This document shows positions 39,077 through 47,904 of a stretch of DNA of 64,000 nt, in pieces. A program made the position numbers and the translations under genes. The notes beneath the pieces are model-generated. The model was not told the origin of the DNA and ran no database searches. It saw only the letters and a list, made by a program, of their open reading frames with translations. This DNA comes from an uncultured Clostridia bacterium (GTDB taxonomy: Bacteria > Bacillota > Clostridia > Christensenellales > Aristaeellaceae): contig CAKUFG010000006.1 of NCBI GenBank assembly GCA_934647235.1, forward strand, positions 38,599-102,598, given 5' to 3'. Numbering within the stretch: the stretch's first letter is position 1; each line of letters starts with the position of its first letter.

Positions 39077-40372
39077 ATGAAAAAGACCATCGAAGACGTA
39101 AACGTACAGGGCAAAAAAGTGCTTGTCCGCGTGGACTTCAACGTGCCCATGGACAAGGAAACCGGCACCAAGATCACCGATGAAAACCGCATCATCGGCG
39201 CGCTGCCTACCATCCAGTATCTGCTCAGCCACGGCGCGGCCGTGATCCTGTGCTCCCATATGGGCAAGCCCCACAATGTGCTGAACGCCAAGCTCAAGCT
39301 GAACAAGAAGGAGCTGGCCAAGATTGCCGACCTGCCCGCCGAGGAGCAGGAGGCCGCCACCGAGAAGGCCCTCAAGAAGGCCGCTCAGGATGTGACCAAG
39401 CTGTCCCTGGCTCCCGTGGCCAAGCGCCTGGGCGAGCTGCTGGGCCAGGAAGTGATCATGGCCAAGGACGTAATCGGCGAAGACGCCAAGGCCAAGGCCG
39501 CCGCGCTGCAGCCCGGCCAGGTGCTGCTGCTGGAAAACCTGCGCTTCCATGCTGAAGAAGAGAAGAACGATCCCGACTTCGCCAAGGCGCTGGCTTCCTA
39601 TGCCGATCTGTATGTAAACGACGCCTTCGGCACCGCGCACCGCGCGCATGCCTCCACCGCCGGCGTGGCCGCCTATCTGCCCGCCGTTTCCGGCTACCTG
39701 ATTGAAAAAGAGCTCAAGTTCCTGGGCAGCGCCGTGGATAACCCCGCCCGTCCCTTCGTGGCCATCCTGGGCGGCGCCAAGGTTTCCTCCAAGATCGGCG
39801 TGATCACCAACCTGATCGACAAGTGCGACGCGCTGATCATCGGCGGCGGCATGGCTTACACCTTCGTCAAGGCCATGGGCGGCAGCATCGGCAACAGCCT
39901 GCTGGAAGAGGACAAGCTGGATCTGTCCCGCGAGATCATGGAAAAGGCCAAGGCCAAGGGCATCAAGTTCCTGCTGCCCATCGACACCGTGTGCGCCGAC
40001 AGCTTCTCCAACGACGCCAACACCCAGGTGGTGCCCGTCAGCGAGATTCCCGATGGCTGGGAGGGCATGGACATCGGCCCCAAGACCCAGGCGCTCTTTG
40101 CCGAGACCATCAAGAACGCCAAGACCGTTGTCTGGAACGGCCCCATGGGCGTGTTCGAGTTCCCCAATTTCGCCAAGGGCACCATCGCTGTGGCGCAGGC
40201 CATGGCGGATTCTGACGCTGTGACCATCGTTGGCGGCGGCGACAGCGCGGCGGCCGTGACCCAGCTGGGTTTCGCGGACAAGATCGATCACATCTCCACC
40301 GGCGGCGGCGCGAGCCTGGAGTTCCTGGAAGGCAAGACCCTGCCCGGCGTTGCGGCCCTGAACGATAAGTAA
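39077..40372 (+). CDS. pgk: Phosphoglycerate kinase
   Basis: A 431-residue glycolytic kinase converting 1,3-bisphosphoglycerate and ADP to 3-phosphoglycerate and ATP. Signatures include KVLVRVDFNVPMD near the N-terminus, SHMGKP, LLLENLRFH, the AFGTAHRAHAST segment, ILGGAKVSSKIGVI, IGGGMAYTF and the nucleotide-binding GGGDSAAAV close to the C-terminus. An extra charged insertion (about 70-100) is typical of clostridial forms. ATG 39077 is preferred over 39071 because AAGGAG is then seven bases away. tpiA follows after a long repeat block. Confidence 0.97.
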   Translation: MKKTIEDVNVQGKKVLVRVDFNVPMDKETGTKITDENRIIGALPTIQYLLSHGAAVILCSHMGKPHNVLNAKLKLNKKELAKIADLPAEEQEAATEKALKKAAQDVTKLSLAPVAKRLGELLGQEVIMAKDVIGEDAKAKAAALQPGQVLLLENLRFHAEEEKNDPDFAKALASYADLYVNDAFGTAHRAHASTAGVAAYLPAVSGYLIEKELKFLGSAVDNPARPFVAILGGAKVSSKIGVITNLIDKCDALIIGGGMAYTFVKAMGGSIGNSLLEEDKLDLSREIMEKAKAKGIKFLLPIDTVCADSFSNDANTQVVPVSEIPDGWEGMDIGPKTQALFAETIKNAKTVVWNGPMGVFEFPNFAKGTIAVAQAMADSDAVTIVGGGDSAAAVTQLGFADKIDHISTGGGASLEFLEGKTLPGVAALNDK

Positions 40373-40413
40373 GATACGAAAAGGGACGAGGGGAACGAGG
40401 AAACGGGGGAAAC

Positions 40414-40532
40414 GTTACTTTCTTCAGTCATAGCGCCGCCGCAGGCGGCTGAGGGCGCGCAATTTTGCAAATTGCCGCCCGAAACCCGCGCTTGCCGCAA
40501 GGCAGTAGCGCGGGGCGTACAAGGAAAGTAAC
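40414..40532. repeat. Palindrome split by a type A fragment
   Basis: GTTACTTTCTTCAGT (40414-40428) is the left half and GAAAGTAAC (40524-40532) the right half of the type B palindrome. Between them lie about 95 bases matching the type A element at 10380-10460 (inverted) and 63628-63717: GCGCCGCC, GGCGGCTGAGGGC, AATTTTGCAAATT, CCGCCCGAAACCCGCGCTTG, and GCGGGGCGTAC. Confidence 0.82.
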
Positions 40533-40828
40533 AAAGAACCTGTGTGTGACGTAAAAGTCAAGCTGATAAAACTGGGAGTGGCCCTGTCCACCTGCTGCCC
40601 CACCCCCGTGGCAGGGAAAATTCGCGTGTCCGGATCGGCGCAAGCGCCATCCGTTCACTTGAATATTTCCCCTATGGCCTGGCTTCGCCAGCCCGCGCCG
40701 ATTAAAATCGGCGTGCCACGGGGCATGTTGGTTGATTGCGAAAACTCTGCGCGGCGATTAGCGGCTGTTGGAAAACGCACTCACCAAAAGGCTTCTCCTT
40801 GAGGAGAAGCTGTCAGCGAGAACTGACT

Positions 40829-40905
40829 GATGAGGTGTAGGCTGCGCAGCAGCCGTTAGCAAAGCTATATAGAGGATAACGCCGCAGCGGCGGCTACACC
40901 TCATC
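40829..40905. repeat. Cloverleaf-like repeat module, copy 2
   Basis: Outer arms GATGAGGTGTAG (40829-40840) and CTACACCTCATC (40894-40905) pair perfectly. Inside are GGCTGC-GCA-GCAGCC, CGTTAGC...GATAACG (one mismatch) and GCCGC-A-GCGGC. The first side arm differs from copy 1 but still pairs. Confidence 0.82.
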
Positions 40906-41128
40906 CGCTTCACTGCGTTCAGCACCTTCCCCTCGGAGGGGAAGGCTTCCGTAGGCTGTGCCAATGCAGCAGCATACCTTCGCCACTTGCAAAGCGCACG
41001 ACTATAAAAGCCTTCTCCTAAACGGGAGAAGGTGTCGAGCGCACCGCGAGACGGATGAGGGGGTTCCCTCAAACGTTCCCCATTCATCCCCTCCCCATCC
41101 TTAATTAGCAGTAAAAGGAGATAAAACA

Positions 41129-41881
41129 ATGCGTACTCCCATTATCGCTGGCAACTGGAAAATGAACAAGACCCCTGCCGAGGCGACCCAGCTGATCCAG
41201 GAGCTCAAGCCCCTGGTGAAGGACGCCAAGAGCACCGTGGTTGTGTGCGTGCCCGCCCTGTGCGTGCATGCCGCCAAGCAGGCCGCCCGCGGCAGCAAGA
41301 TCAAGGTGGGCGTGCAGAACATGCACTGGGCTGCCTCCGGCGCCTACACGGGCGAGCTGTCCGCCGATATGTGCAAGGCTTGCGGCGTGGACTATGTGAT
41401 CGTAGGCCACAGCGAGCGCCGTCAGTACTTTGGCGAAACCGACGAGACCGTCAACAAGCGCGCGCTGGCCGTGGTTCGCGCGGGCATGACCCCCATCATC
41501 TGCGTGGGTGAGCGCAAGGAGCAGCGCGAAGCCGGCTACACCGACGCGCTGGTGGAGTATCAGACCCTGATCGCCCTGACCGGCATGACCCCGGACGAGG
41601 TGAAGAAGGTTGTCATCGCTTACGAGCCCGTATGGGCCATCGGCACGGGCCTGACCGCCACGGACGAGCAGGCCAACGAGACCATCGGCGTCATCCGCGC
41701 CGCGCTGGCCCGCAAGTATGGCAAGCGCGTGGCAGACAAGGTGCGCATTCAGTACGGCGGCAGCATGAAGCCCTCCAACGTGGACGGCCTGATGAAGCAG
41801 CCCGAAATCGACGGCGGCCTGATCGGCGGCGCGTCCCTGAAGGCAGAGGATTTCGCCCGCATCGTCAACTATCAAGAATAA
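41129..41881 (+). CDS. tpiA: Triose-phosphate isomerase
   Basis: A 250-residue TIM barrel interconverting dihydroxyacetone phosphate and glyceraldehyde 3-phosphate. The N-terminal GNWKMNKT carries the catalytic Lys, GHSERRQYF the His, AYEPVWAIGTG the catalytic Glu and start of the flexible loop, and YGGSMKPSN plus IGGASLKAEDF the phosphate grip. Length is normal. AAAAGGAG precedes the start. yhbY follows after 13 bases. Confidence 0.97.
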   Translation: MRTPIIAGNWKMNKTPAEATQLIQELKPLVKDAKSTVVVCVPALCVHAAKQAARGSKIKVGVQNMHWAASGAYTGELSADMCKACGVDYVIVGHSERRQYFGETDETVNKRALAVVRAGMTPIICVGERKEQREAGYTDALVEYQTLIALTGMTPDEVKKVVIAYEPVWAIGTGLTATDEQANETIGVIRAALARKYGKRVADKVRIQYGGSMKPSNVDGLMKQPEIDGGLIGGASLKAEDFARIVNYQE

Positions 41882-41894
41882 TCCGAGGTAAAGC

Positions 41895-42185
41895 ATGGAA
41901 TTAACCGGAAAACAGCGCGCCAGGCTGCGCAGCATGGCCAACACCCTGCCCGTGGTGCTCTATATCGGCAAGGACGGCGTGACCGACGCAACCGTCAAGG
42001 AAGCGTACGATGCGCTGCAGGCGCGTGAGCTGATTAAGTGCTCGCTGATGGACAGCGCGCCCCTGGATGTGCGCGAGGCCTGCGGCCTGCTATGCGACCG
42101 TCTGGGCGCATCCCCGGTGCAGTGCATCGGCCGGCGGTTCACCATTTTCCGCCGCAATGAGGACGAGCCCAAGATCGAGCTGTAA
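41895..42185 (+). CDS. yhbY: YhbY family RNA-binding protein
   Basis: A 96-residue CRM-domain protein that associates with pre-50S ribosomal particles. The domain spans nearly the whole length: LTGKQRARLRSMANTLPVV, then IGKDGVT, and VQCIGRRFTIFRR with the conserved Gly-Arg at the end. It lies 13 bases after tpiA and is probably co-transcribed. Confidence 0.93.
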   Translation: MELTGKQRARLRSMANTLPVVLYIGKDGVTDATVKEAYDALQARELIKCSLMDSAPLDVREACGLLCDRLGASPVQCIGRRFTIFRRNEDEPKIEL

Positions 42186-42200
42186 TCAATCCAACAATAA

Positions 42201-42246
42201 CCGCGCCCCCGTATCCAAGCAGGATGCGAGGGCGCGGGTTTTTTAT
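42201..42246 (+). terminator. Terminator after yhbY
   Basis: CCGCGCC (42201-42207) pairs with GGCGCGG (42231-42237), with an inner GTATCC/GGATGC pairing, then a TTTTTT run. The AT-rich gap 42247-42502 that follows shows no gene; it is the leader of the next locus. Confidence 0.9.
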
Positions 42247-42502
42247 ATGAAATGCGCTATGCTTCAGGACAGAGAATCGGGTAAGATACATGTGGATTTT
42301 TATTGGTGAAATTTATAACTCTATAGCCGTTTTTAGTTTTAGGCAGGAAAATGATTTGGAAAAACAGAACGAAGCAAAGGTTATGCTGCGGCATCAGCGA
42401 TTGAAAGCCGCATATATGCAGACGCAGTGAAGCTGGACAAAGCAAATGCAATGTGTTATTTTTTCTATGCTCAGGTACGCAAGTTAAGGGAGGCTGCATA
42501 TC

Positions 42503-44254
42503 GTGGAAGGCCAGAAGAGAAGCATAAGGCGAGAGATTACGATTGCAATTTTAATCAGCGCGGCCATACAGCTTATTTTGGTTTGGATGCTGTTTTTGCT
42601 GCACTACGTAAATGCAGCAGCGATGGTTCAGCGTTATGTGATTGCGGACACACAAAAGAGCATGGCGCAAATGGATGCTTATCTAAAGCAGCAGATGAAC
42701 ACAGTGGTGGAACTGTCGTACAGCAATTTTATAGAAGCATATGCGAAAGCGACGCATGCAAGACGATATGAAACATACCCTTATATTTCACAGGCGTTAT
42801 ACGAAATGCTCCTGGATCAGCAAACCGTTGGGTGTACGCTGCTCTTTGAGAATGATACATCGCTGCGCATCGGCATAGGAGTGACTGATTATCTGCTGAA
42901 GGATGCAAGAAGCATTGGCGGATTTCAGCATTGGAGCGGGCAGAAGCGATCCTTACTTTTGTGGTCTGCACCGATCTATGGAAACGAACTGCTGCTGCAG
43001 AGACGGGGAGATTTCTGGATCGTTTTTGACATGGATGCATTGATGAAAAAGTACTTTGGCGCTGTTTCTGCCTGCTTCAGCGGGAAAGAATTGATTGGCT
43101 GCTCCTATGACCCGCAAAAGCTGGATCCGTTTGAAAATAAGGCTGCCGCGTCTTTTTTGCAAGGTGAAACCGGCACGGTTCATATTGATGGAGACGTATA
43201 TGTTTATGCGCATTCTGTCAGCAGCGTTTTGGACTGTGATGTGCTTGCGCTGTATAAAGAAGCGGATATGATCAAGACGGATTCCGGGTTTTTGATGTCC
43301 TGTGCCCTATTCAGCTTGATTATCTGCGGGATTTCCAGCCTTGTGCTGTTTTCGCTGCAAACCAGGGTCAGCGCTCCAATCAATGGCCTGTGCAGTCAGG
43401 TAAGGGGGATCAGAAACGGCAGCCAGAAGAAAATTGGTGAAAGCGACGGCAGCTTTACTGAACTGGACTACCTGACGGATGAGATCAACAAGCTGCTGGA
43501 TACACTGGCGGAACAAGCGATTGTCGAAAACCAGCTGCAGCAAAACCTGCTGGCATCGCGCACACATTATATGCAGGAACAGGCATTGCGCATGCAGACA
43601 CAGATTAATCCGCACTTCCTGTACAACAACCTGGAATGCATCCGGGGAATGGCGCGGGATGGCGCATGGGATATAATTTGCCGGATGAGTACATCGATGG
43701 CGCGCATTTATGCCTATGCGGCCCGCCGCAGTGCATTGACAGCTGCGCTGCGGGAGGAGCTGCAGTGTGTAAAAGAATATGAAACCATTATCGAATTGCG
43801 TTATGACGGACAGTTCCGCTTTGAATGCGCTATCGCGCCGGAATGTCTGGATATGCAGCTGCCTCGAATGACTCTGCAGCCTGTATGCGAGAACAGCGTT
43901 ATCCATGGCAGAAGAATGGATGGCACCCAGCAGGTTATACGAATAGCGGCGTGCGTGCAGGGTGAGTATATGGAGCTGACGGTGTGCGATAATGGCAGGG
44001 GAATACCGCAAAAACGCATGGAAGAGCTGAACGAAGAAATATACCAATGGCGCGAGAAAAAAGGAGAAAAGCTGTATGAGGACCGCATAGGGCTGATTAA
44101 TATCAGCCAGCGTTTGTTTATCCTTTATGGCAAAAACAGCAGCATTCACATGGAACAAGACCAGGATAACGGGACGCTGACGCGCATCCGAATTCCCAAG
44201 CGCCTGCAGGAGACATCCACGCAGACACCCGATGAGAATACACAAAATCGCTGA
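42503..44254 (+). CDS. YesM-type sensor histidine kinase
   Basis: A 583-residue membrane kinase starting with GTG behind GGGAGGC. Helices at about 9-32 and 262-285 flank a 230-residue extracellular sensor domain. A HAMP domain and coiled coil follow, then the His_kinase (PF06580) motif QINPHFLYNNLECIRG with His371, and an ATP-binding domain with PVCENSVIHG, DNGRGIPQ and DRIGLINISQRL. YesM/YesN-type systems control nearby sugar importers in Bacillota. The AraC-type response regulator is at 47905, with the importer genes in between. Confidence 0.93.
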   Translation: MEGQKRSIRREITIAILISAAIQLILVWMLFLLHYVNAAAMVQRYVIADTQKSMAQMDAYLKQQMNTVVELSYSNFIEAYAKATHARRYETYPYISQALYEMLLDQQTVGCTLLFENDTSLRIGIGVTDYLLKDARSIGGFQHWSGQKRSLLLWSAPIYGNELLLQRRGDFWIVFDMDALMKKYFGAVSACFSGKELIGCSYDPQKLDPFENKAAASFLQGETGTVHIDGDVYVYAHSVSSVLDCDVLALYKEADMIKTDSGFLMSCALFSLIICGISSLVLFSLQTRVSAPINGLCSQVRGIRNGSQKKIGESDGSFTELDYLTDEINKLLDTLAEQAIVENQLQQNLLASRTHYMQEQALRMQTQINPHFLYNNLECIRGMARDGAWDIICRMSTSMARIYAYAARRSALTAALREELQCVKEYETIIELRYDGQFRFECAIAPECLDMQLPRMTLQPVCENSVIHGRRMDGTQQVIRIAACVQGEYMELTVCDNGRGIPQKRMEELNEEIYQWREKKGEKLYEDRIGLINISQRLFILYGKNSSIHMEQDQDNGTLTRIRIPKRLQETSTQTPDENTQNR

Positions 44255-44286
44255 AGATGTCCATTTTTCTGCCAGATTAAGCATGA

Positions 44287-44292
44287 TATAAT
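44287..44292 (+). promoter_or_regulatory. -10 element of the LplB-YtcP-YtcQ operon
   Basis: TATAAT lies 22 bases before the permease start, with no clear -35, as expected for a promoter that needs an activator such as the AraC-type regulator encoded downstream. Confidence 0.5.
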
Positions 44293-44314
44293 GCGAAAAA
44301 AGGAGGCTGATCTC

Positions 44315-45250
44315 ATGGTAAGTGCAAAGGATGCGCGGCGCGCCGTTCCCATATGGAAGCGCATGCTGCAGGCGAAGTACATTTATTTGATGCTGATTCC
44401 CGCCATTTTATACTACGCGGTATTTGTATATAAGCCTATGTACGGCGTGCTGATGGCATTTCAAAAGTACAACGTCCGTAAGGGAATCTGGGGCAGCAAA
44501 TGGATTGGGTTTGCAAACTTTGAACGCTTATTCAACAGTCCGGCGGCGCTTCGGGCGGTGATGACTACACTGGAAATCAGCGTTACCCGTTTATGTATTG
44601 AGTTTTGCTGCCCGATTATACTGGCGATTTTCATCAATGAAATGCGAGGGACAAAGCTCAAGCGCGTATACCAGACGATATACACTTTTCCCCATTTTTT
44701 GTCCTGGGTAATCGTGGGTTCCATTATCAAGATGATCTTCCGCGAAAGCGGTTTGGTGAATTCGCTGCTTGGTTTGATGGGGGTTGAACCGATCAATTTT
44801 CTGGCATCCAAAAGCTTTTTCCGGCCGCTGCTGTATGGCAGCTCGATATGGAAGGGCGTGGGCTGGGCGGCCATTATTTATATGGCGGGCATTGCCGGCA
44901 TCAGCCCTGAGCTGTATGAGGCGGCTGAGGTAGACGGAGCTGCCCGGCTGCAGCGGATCATTCATATTACGCTGGCCGGCATTATGCCCGTTATCATTAT
45001 TCAGCTGATCCTGTCGGTCGGCGGCCTGCTGGGCGGCTCCTTTGATCAGATTTATAACCTGCAAAATGCGGTGGTTAAATCTGTGGCGACAACCATTGAT
45101 ATTTATGTATATGATATCACCTTCAGCGCGGTGCCTGATTATGGGTTCTCTACAGCGGTGGGACTTTTCCGATCTGTAATTAATATCATCTTGATGTTTA
45201 TTGCCAACGGCGTTATCAAAAGGATTAACGGCCAGGGCTTGTTAGGCTAA
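44315..45250 (+). CDS. ABC transporter permease, LplB/YteP-like
   Basis: A 311-residue permease. ATG 44315 follows AAAGGAGGC; an in-frame ATG at 44291 lies within the -10 region and is unlikely. Family features are PAILYYAVFVYKPMYGVLMA in the first helix, the FREsGLVNSLLG-type stretch, FFRPLLYGSSIWKGVGW, and the EAA loop YEAAEVDGAARLQRIIHI. It forms the membrane channel with the next gene and has no ATPase gene in its operon, as usual for systems using a shared MsmX-type ATPase. Confidence 0.92.
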   Translation: MVSAKDARRAVPIWKRMLQAKYIYLMLIPAILYYAVFVYKPMYGVLMAFQKYNVRKGIWGSKWIGFANFERLFNSPAALRAVMTTLEISVTRLCIEFCCPIILAIFINEMRGTKLKRVYQTIYTFPHFLSWVIVGSIIKMIFRESGLVNSLLGLMGVEPINFLASKSFFRPLLYGSSIWKGVGWAAIIYMAGIAGISPELYEAAEVDGAARLQRIIHITLAGIMPVIIIQLILSVGGLLGGSFDQIYNLQNAVVKSVATTIDIYVYDITFSAVPDYGFSTAVGLFRSVINIILMFIANGVIKRINGQGLLG

Positions 45251-45269
45251 AGGAAAGGGAGAAAGCACG

Positions 45270-46232
45270 ATGAACGCATCTGCCAAATATCAGAAAAATG
45301 TGCAGGCTGCGGCGCTGCGCACTGGCTTCAAAAAGAAAAAAAGAAAAAAGCTGGACCTGCTGGATATCATTATTTATACAGTGCTTACGCTGCTGGCGGT
45401 GTCTATTATCATTCCCATTTATCATGTAATTCTGGTTTCACTGGCGAGCAACAGAACCTACATGACCAATCCGGGCATGATGTTTCTTAAGCCTTCAGAT
45501 ATTACGCTGATTAACTATAAGTACATTTTTGAGTCGCCTATTTTAGCAACCGGCTATAAATCGACGCTTTTCATCACCGTATTAGGCACGGTTTACGGCA
45601 TGAGCATTACGCTGCTGGCAGCATATGCGCTTTCCAGGCCGGCTTATCCAGGCAAAAAGCTGTTCTTTGTGCTGTTTATTCTGATTCCAATGTACTTTGG
45701 CGGCGGGATGATTCCGGCATACCTGAACCTGCGCGATCTGGGGCTGCTGAACAAGCAGATAACCATTGTTATTATGATGGGCGTATCTGGATTCAACATG
45801 CTGATCATCAAGAGTAATATCGAGCAGATGCCCGAGGGCTTGCTGGAGGCGGCCAGACTGGACGGCGCTTCGGAGCTGGTTATATTTGTGCGCATCGTTT
45901 TGCCGCTGCAGCTGCCTATCATTGCTACGTTTTCCTTGTTTACGGCGGTAGGATACTGGAACGAGTGGTTCTGGCCCATGATGGTGCTGGACAAATCCGA
46001 GCAGTGGCCGCTGCCCCTGGTGCTGCGGGCCGTGGTGAACAGCGGCATCGGCAATTTCCAGGATGCTGCCAGCGAAAGCATGCAGTCCTATAAGAATTTG
46101 CAGGATTCGGTTTCCGCTACCGGCACTACCATGGCCACGCTGTTTATGACAATGCTTCCCATCATGGTAACATATCCTTTCCTGCAAAAGTACTTTGTAA
46201 AGGGCACCCTTGTGGGCGCAATTAAAATGTAA
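45270..46232 (+). CDS. ABC transporter permease, YtcP-like
   Basis: A 320-residue permease with a basic N-terminal extension (KKKKRKKLDLLD) before six helices. The EAA loop is LEAARLDGASELVIFVRIVL and the ending KGTLVGAIKM is normal. It follows the LplB-like gene by 19 bases with GGAAAGGGAG as ribosome site. It is the second subunit of the importer. Confidence 0.92.
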   Translation: MNASAKYQKNVQAAALRTGFKKKKRKKLDLLDIIIYTVLTLLAVSIIIPIYHVILVSLASNRTYMTNPGMMFLKPSDITLINYKYIFESPILATGYKSTLFITVLGTVYGMSITLLAAYALSRPAYPGKKLFFVLFILIPMYFGGGMIPAYLNLRDLGLLNKQITIVIMMGVSGFNMLIIKSNIEQMPEGLLEAARLDGASELVIFVRIVLPLQLPIIATFSLFTAVGYWNEWFWPMMVLDKSEQWPLPLVLRAVVNSGIGNFQDAASESMQSYKNLQDSVSATGTTMATLFMTMLPIMVTYPFLQKYFVKGTLVGAIKM

Positions 46233-46312
46233 TCAATGCCTGGGTATACACGGGCTTGATCGTAATCGTAATGTTTCTCTCATGACCGACCCAAAAGAAA
46301 GGAGCACTCCCG

Positions 46313-47869
46313 ATGAAAAAATGGTTGACCCTGCTTCTGGCGCTTGCCCTGCTGCTGCCTCACTGTGCTGCACTGGCGGACGAGCCCGCTTACGGCCCTT
46401 ATGATAAGCATGTGAGCTTTACTGCCAGCCAGTATAGCCAGATCACTGAAGGCGGCGATTATACCCACGATGAAGTGTACTATAAGCTGCAGGACATGTT
46501 CAATTTTGACTGGGAGCTGTATGCCGTGGATGGCAGCGCCTGGCATGAAAAGAACACCATGTGGATTACCGGCGGCACGATGCCTGATATCCTGTTCTTT
46601 GGCTGGAATGCCGTCGAATACCAGCAGTATGCCGAGCAGGAGCTGATTAAGCCCTTGCCGGACGGGTGGGAAAGCAAGTATCCTAACCTGGCTGCGCAGG
46701 TGGAGGCTACGGGCATTGCCGAAGCCATCAAGGTAAACGGAAAGACCTATGGTATTCCGCATACGATTATTCATCTGGTCGGCCCCAAGAACTTTGTTTA
46801 CGCTATGCATACCCTGTATTACTATCGCCTTGACTGGGCGAAGGAGCTGGGCTATGATTGGGGCGTAAGCTGCACGCTGGATGAATTTACGAGCTATCTG
46901 CGTGACTGTAAGGAAAAATTCGGCAGCGTCGGCATGGTGCAGAGCACCGGCACGCTGCTTAAACCGCTTCTGTATCAGTTCAGCAAAGGCTACAATGCGA
47001 TCTACAAGAATGAGGAAGGCAAGTACGTGCTTGGCTTTGCGGACAAGGGCACGGTTGAAGGCACTCAGTTCCTGCGCGATATGTACAACGAGGGCCTGAT
47101 CTCCAAGGAGTATTACCTGAGCAACTATAATGAATGGTATGCCGGTAAGGCGGCTGTTATCGAATATTGGGGCGGTCCGCTGCATCCCCAGGATATGGCG
47201 AACAACTGGCTTGCTGCCGCCAGCGAACCCAACGCCAAAACCCTGGATGATGTGAAGAATATTATTGGCACTGTTACTGTGACCGATAATAACGGCGTGT
47301 ATCATGCGGCAGGTACGCAGGGCAATTTCTGCTTCGGCTCCCTGTTCAGTCCCGATCTGGATGACGAAACCTTCGATCGTATTCTGGCCATGTATGATTA
47401 TTTTGCTACGCTGGAGGGCTTTGAGCTGACGCAGCTGGGTATTCGCGGCGTGGATTGGGACAAGGATGAGGAAGGCCATTATACGCTGCTGTGCCCCGAG
47501 ATTCTGGATGGTACCTATGCTGTGATCCGTGAAAAGTATCCCTCGATGTATTATCTGTACCTGCGCAACGTGCTGTCCGATTCTGCTGCCTATATCAATC
47601 CGCTGATCGATTCTTATTGGCGGCAGATGAGCGACGATATGTACGAATTCCGCTGCAGCCAGGATATCGTGCCCTTTGACGCGGATCTGGCTTTCTATTC
47701 CAGCGATGCGGCGAATCATTATTCCATCAACTGGAACACTGCGGTGGATCGGCTTGTGCTGGACAGCAGCCTGGATATCGAAACTGAAGTGGCGCGCCTG
47801 ATTGAGGAAAACCGCTTTATGTGGGAGCCGCTTATCAACGAACTGAATGAGAAATTCGGCGCCAAATAA
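46313..47869 (+). CDS. Extracellular solute-binding protein of the YesMN-linked importer
   Basis: A 518-residue secreted binding protein. The signal peptide (KKWLTLLLALALLLPHCAALA before Asp) has a Cys at 18 but no lipobox around it. The mature part matches the LipO/YtcQ pattern: TGGTMPDILFFGWN, NGKTYGIPHTIIH, YNEWYAGKAAVIEYWGG in the cleft-forming lobes. Ligands of this group are typically oligosaccharides from plant cell walls or host glycans. AAAGGAGC precedes the start. Confidence 0.9.
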   Translation: MKKWLTLLLALALLLPHCAALADEPAYGPYDKHVSFTASQYSQITEGGDYTHDEVYYKLQDMFNFDWELYAVDGSAWHEKNTMWITGGTMPDILFFGWNAVEYQQYAEQELIKPLPDGWESKYPNLAAQVEATGIAEAIKVNGKTYGIPHTIIHLVGPKNFVYAMHTLYYYRLDWAKELGYDWGVSCTLDEFTSYLRDCKEKFGSVGMVQSTGTLLKPLLYQFSKGYNAIYKNEEGKYVLGFADKGTVEGTQFLRDMYNEGLISKEYYLSNYNEWYAGKAAVIEYWGGPLHPQDMANNWLAAASEPNAKTLDDVKNIIGTVTVTDNNGVYHAAGTQGNFCFGSLFSPDLDDETFDRILAMYDYFATLEGFELTQLGIRGVDWDKDEEGHYTLLCPEILDGTYAVIREKYPSMYYLYLRNVLSDSAAYINPLIDSYWRQMSDDMYEFRCSQDIVPFDADLAFYSSDAANHYSINWNTAVDRLVLDSSLDIETEVARLIEENRFMWEPLINELNEKFGAK

Positions 47870-47904
47870 AACAATCTGACCTGCCAAAGGGCGGAGGTGT
47901 GAAG

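Larger units (their letters stand above)
40373..41128. repeat. Composite mosaic repeat block 2 between pgk and tpiA
   Basis: This 0.75-kb gap holds the same modules as block 1 in the same order: GA-rich tract, palindrome (here split), ACGTAAAAGTCAA, CCCGTGGCAGGGAAAA, ATTAAAATCGGCGTGCCACG, the GGCTTCTCCTTGAGGAGAAGC hairpin, cloverleaf (40829-40905), CCTTCCCCTCGGAGGGGAAGG, and a GCCTTCTCC hairpin. No gene is seen. The terminator-like hairpins could reduce read-through from pgk to tpiA, which are often one transcript in Bacillota. Confidence 0.88.
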
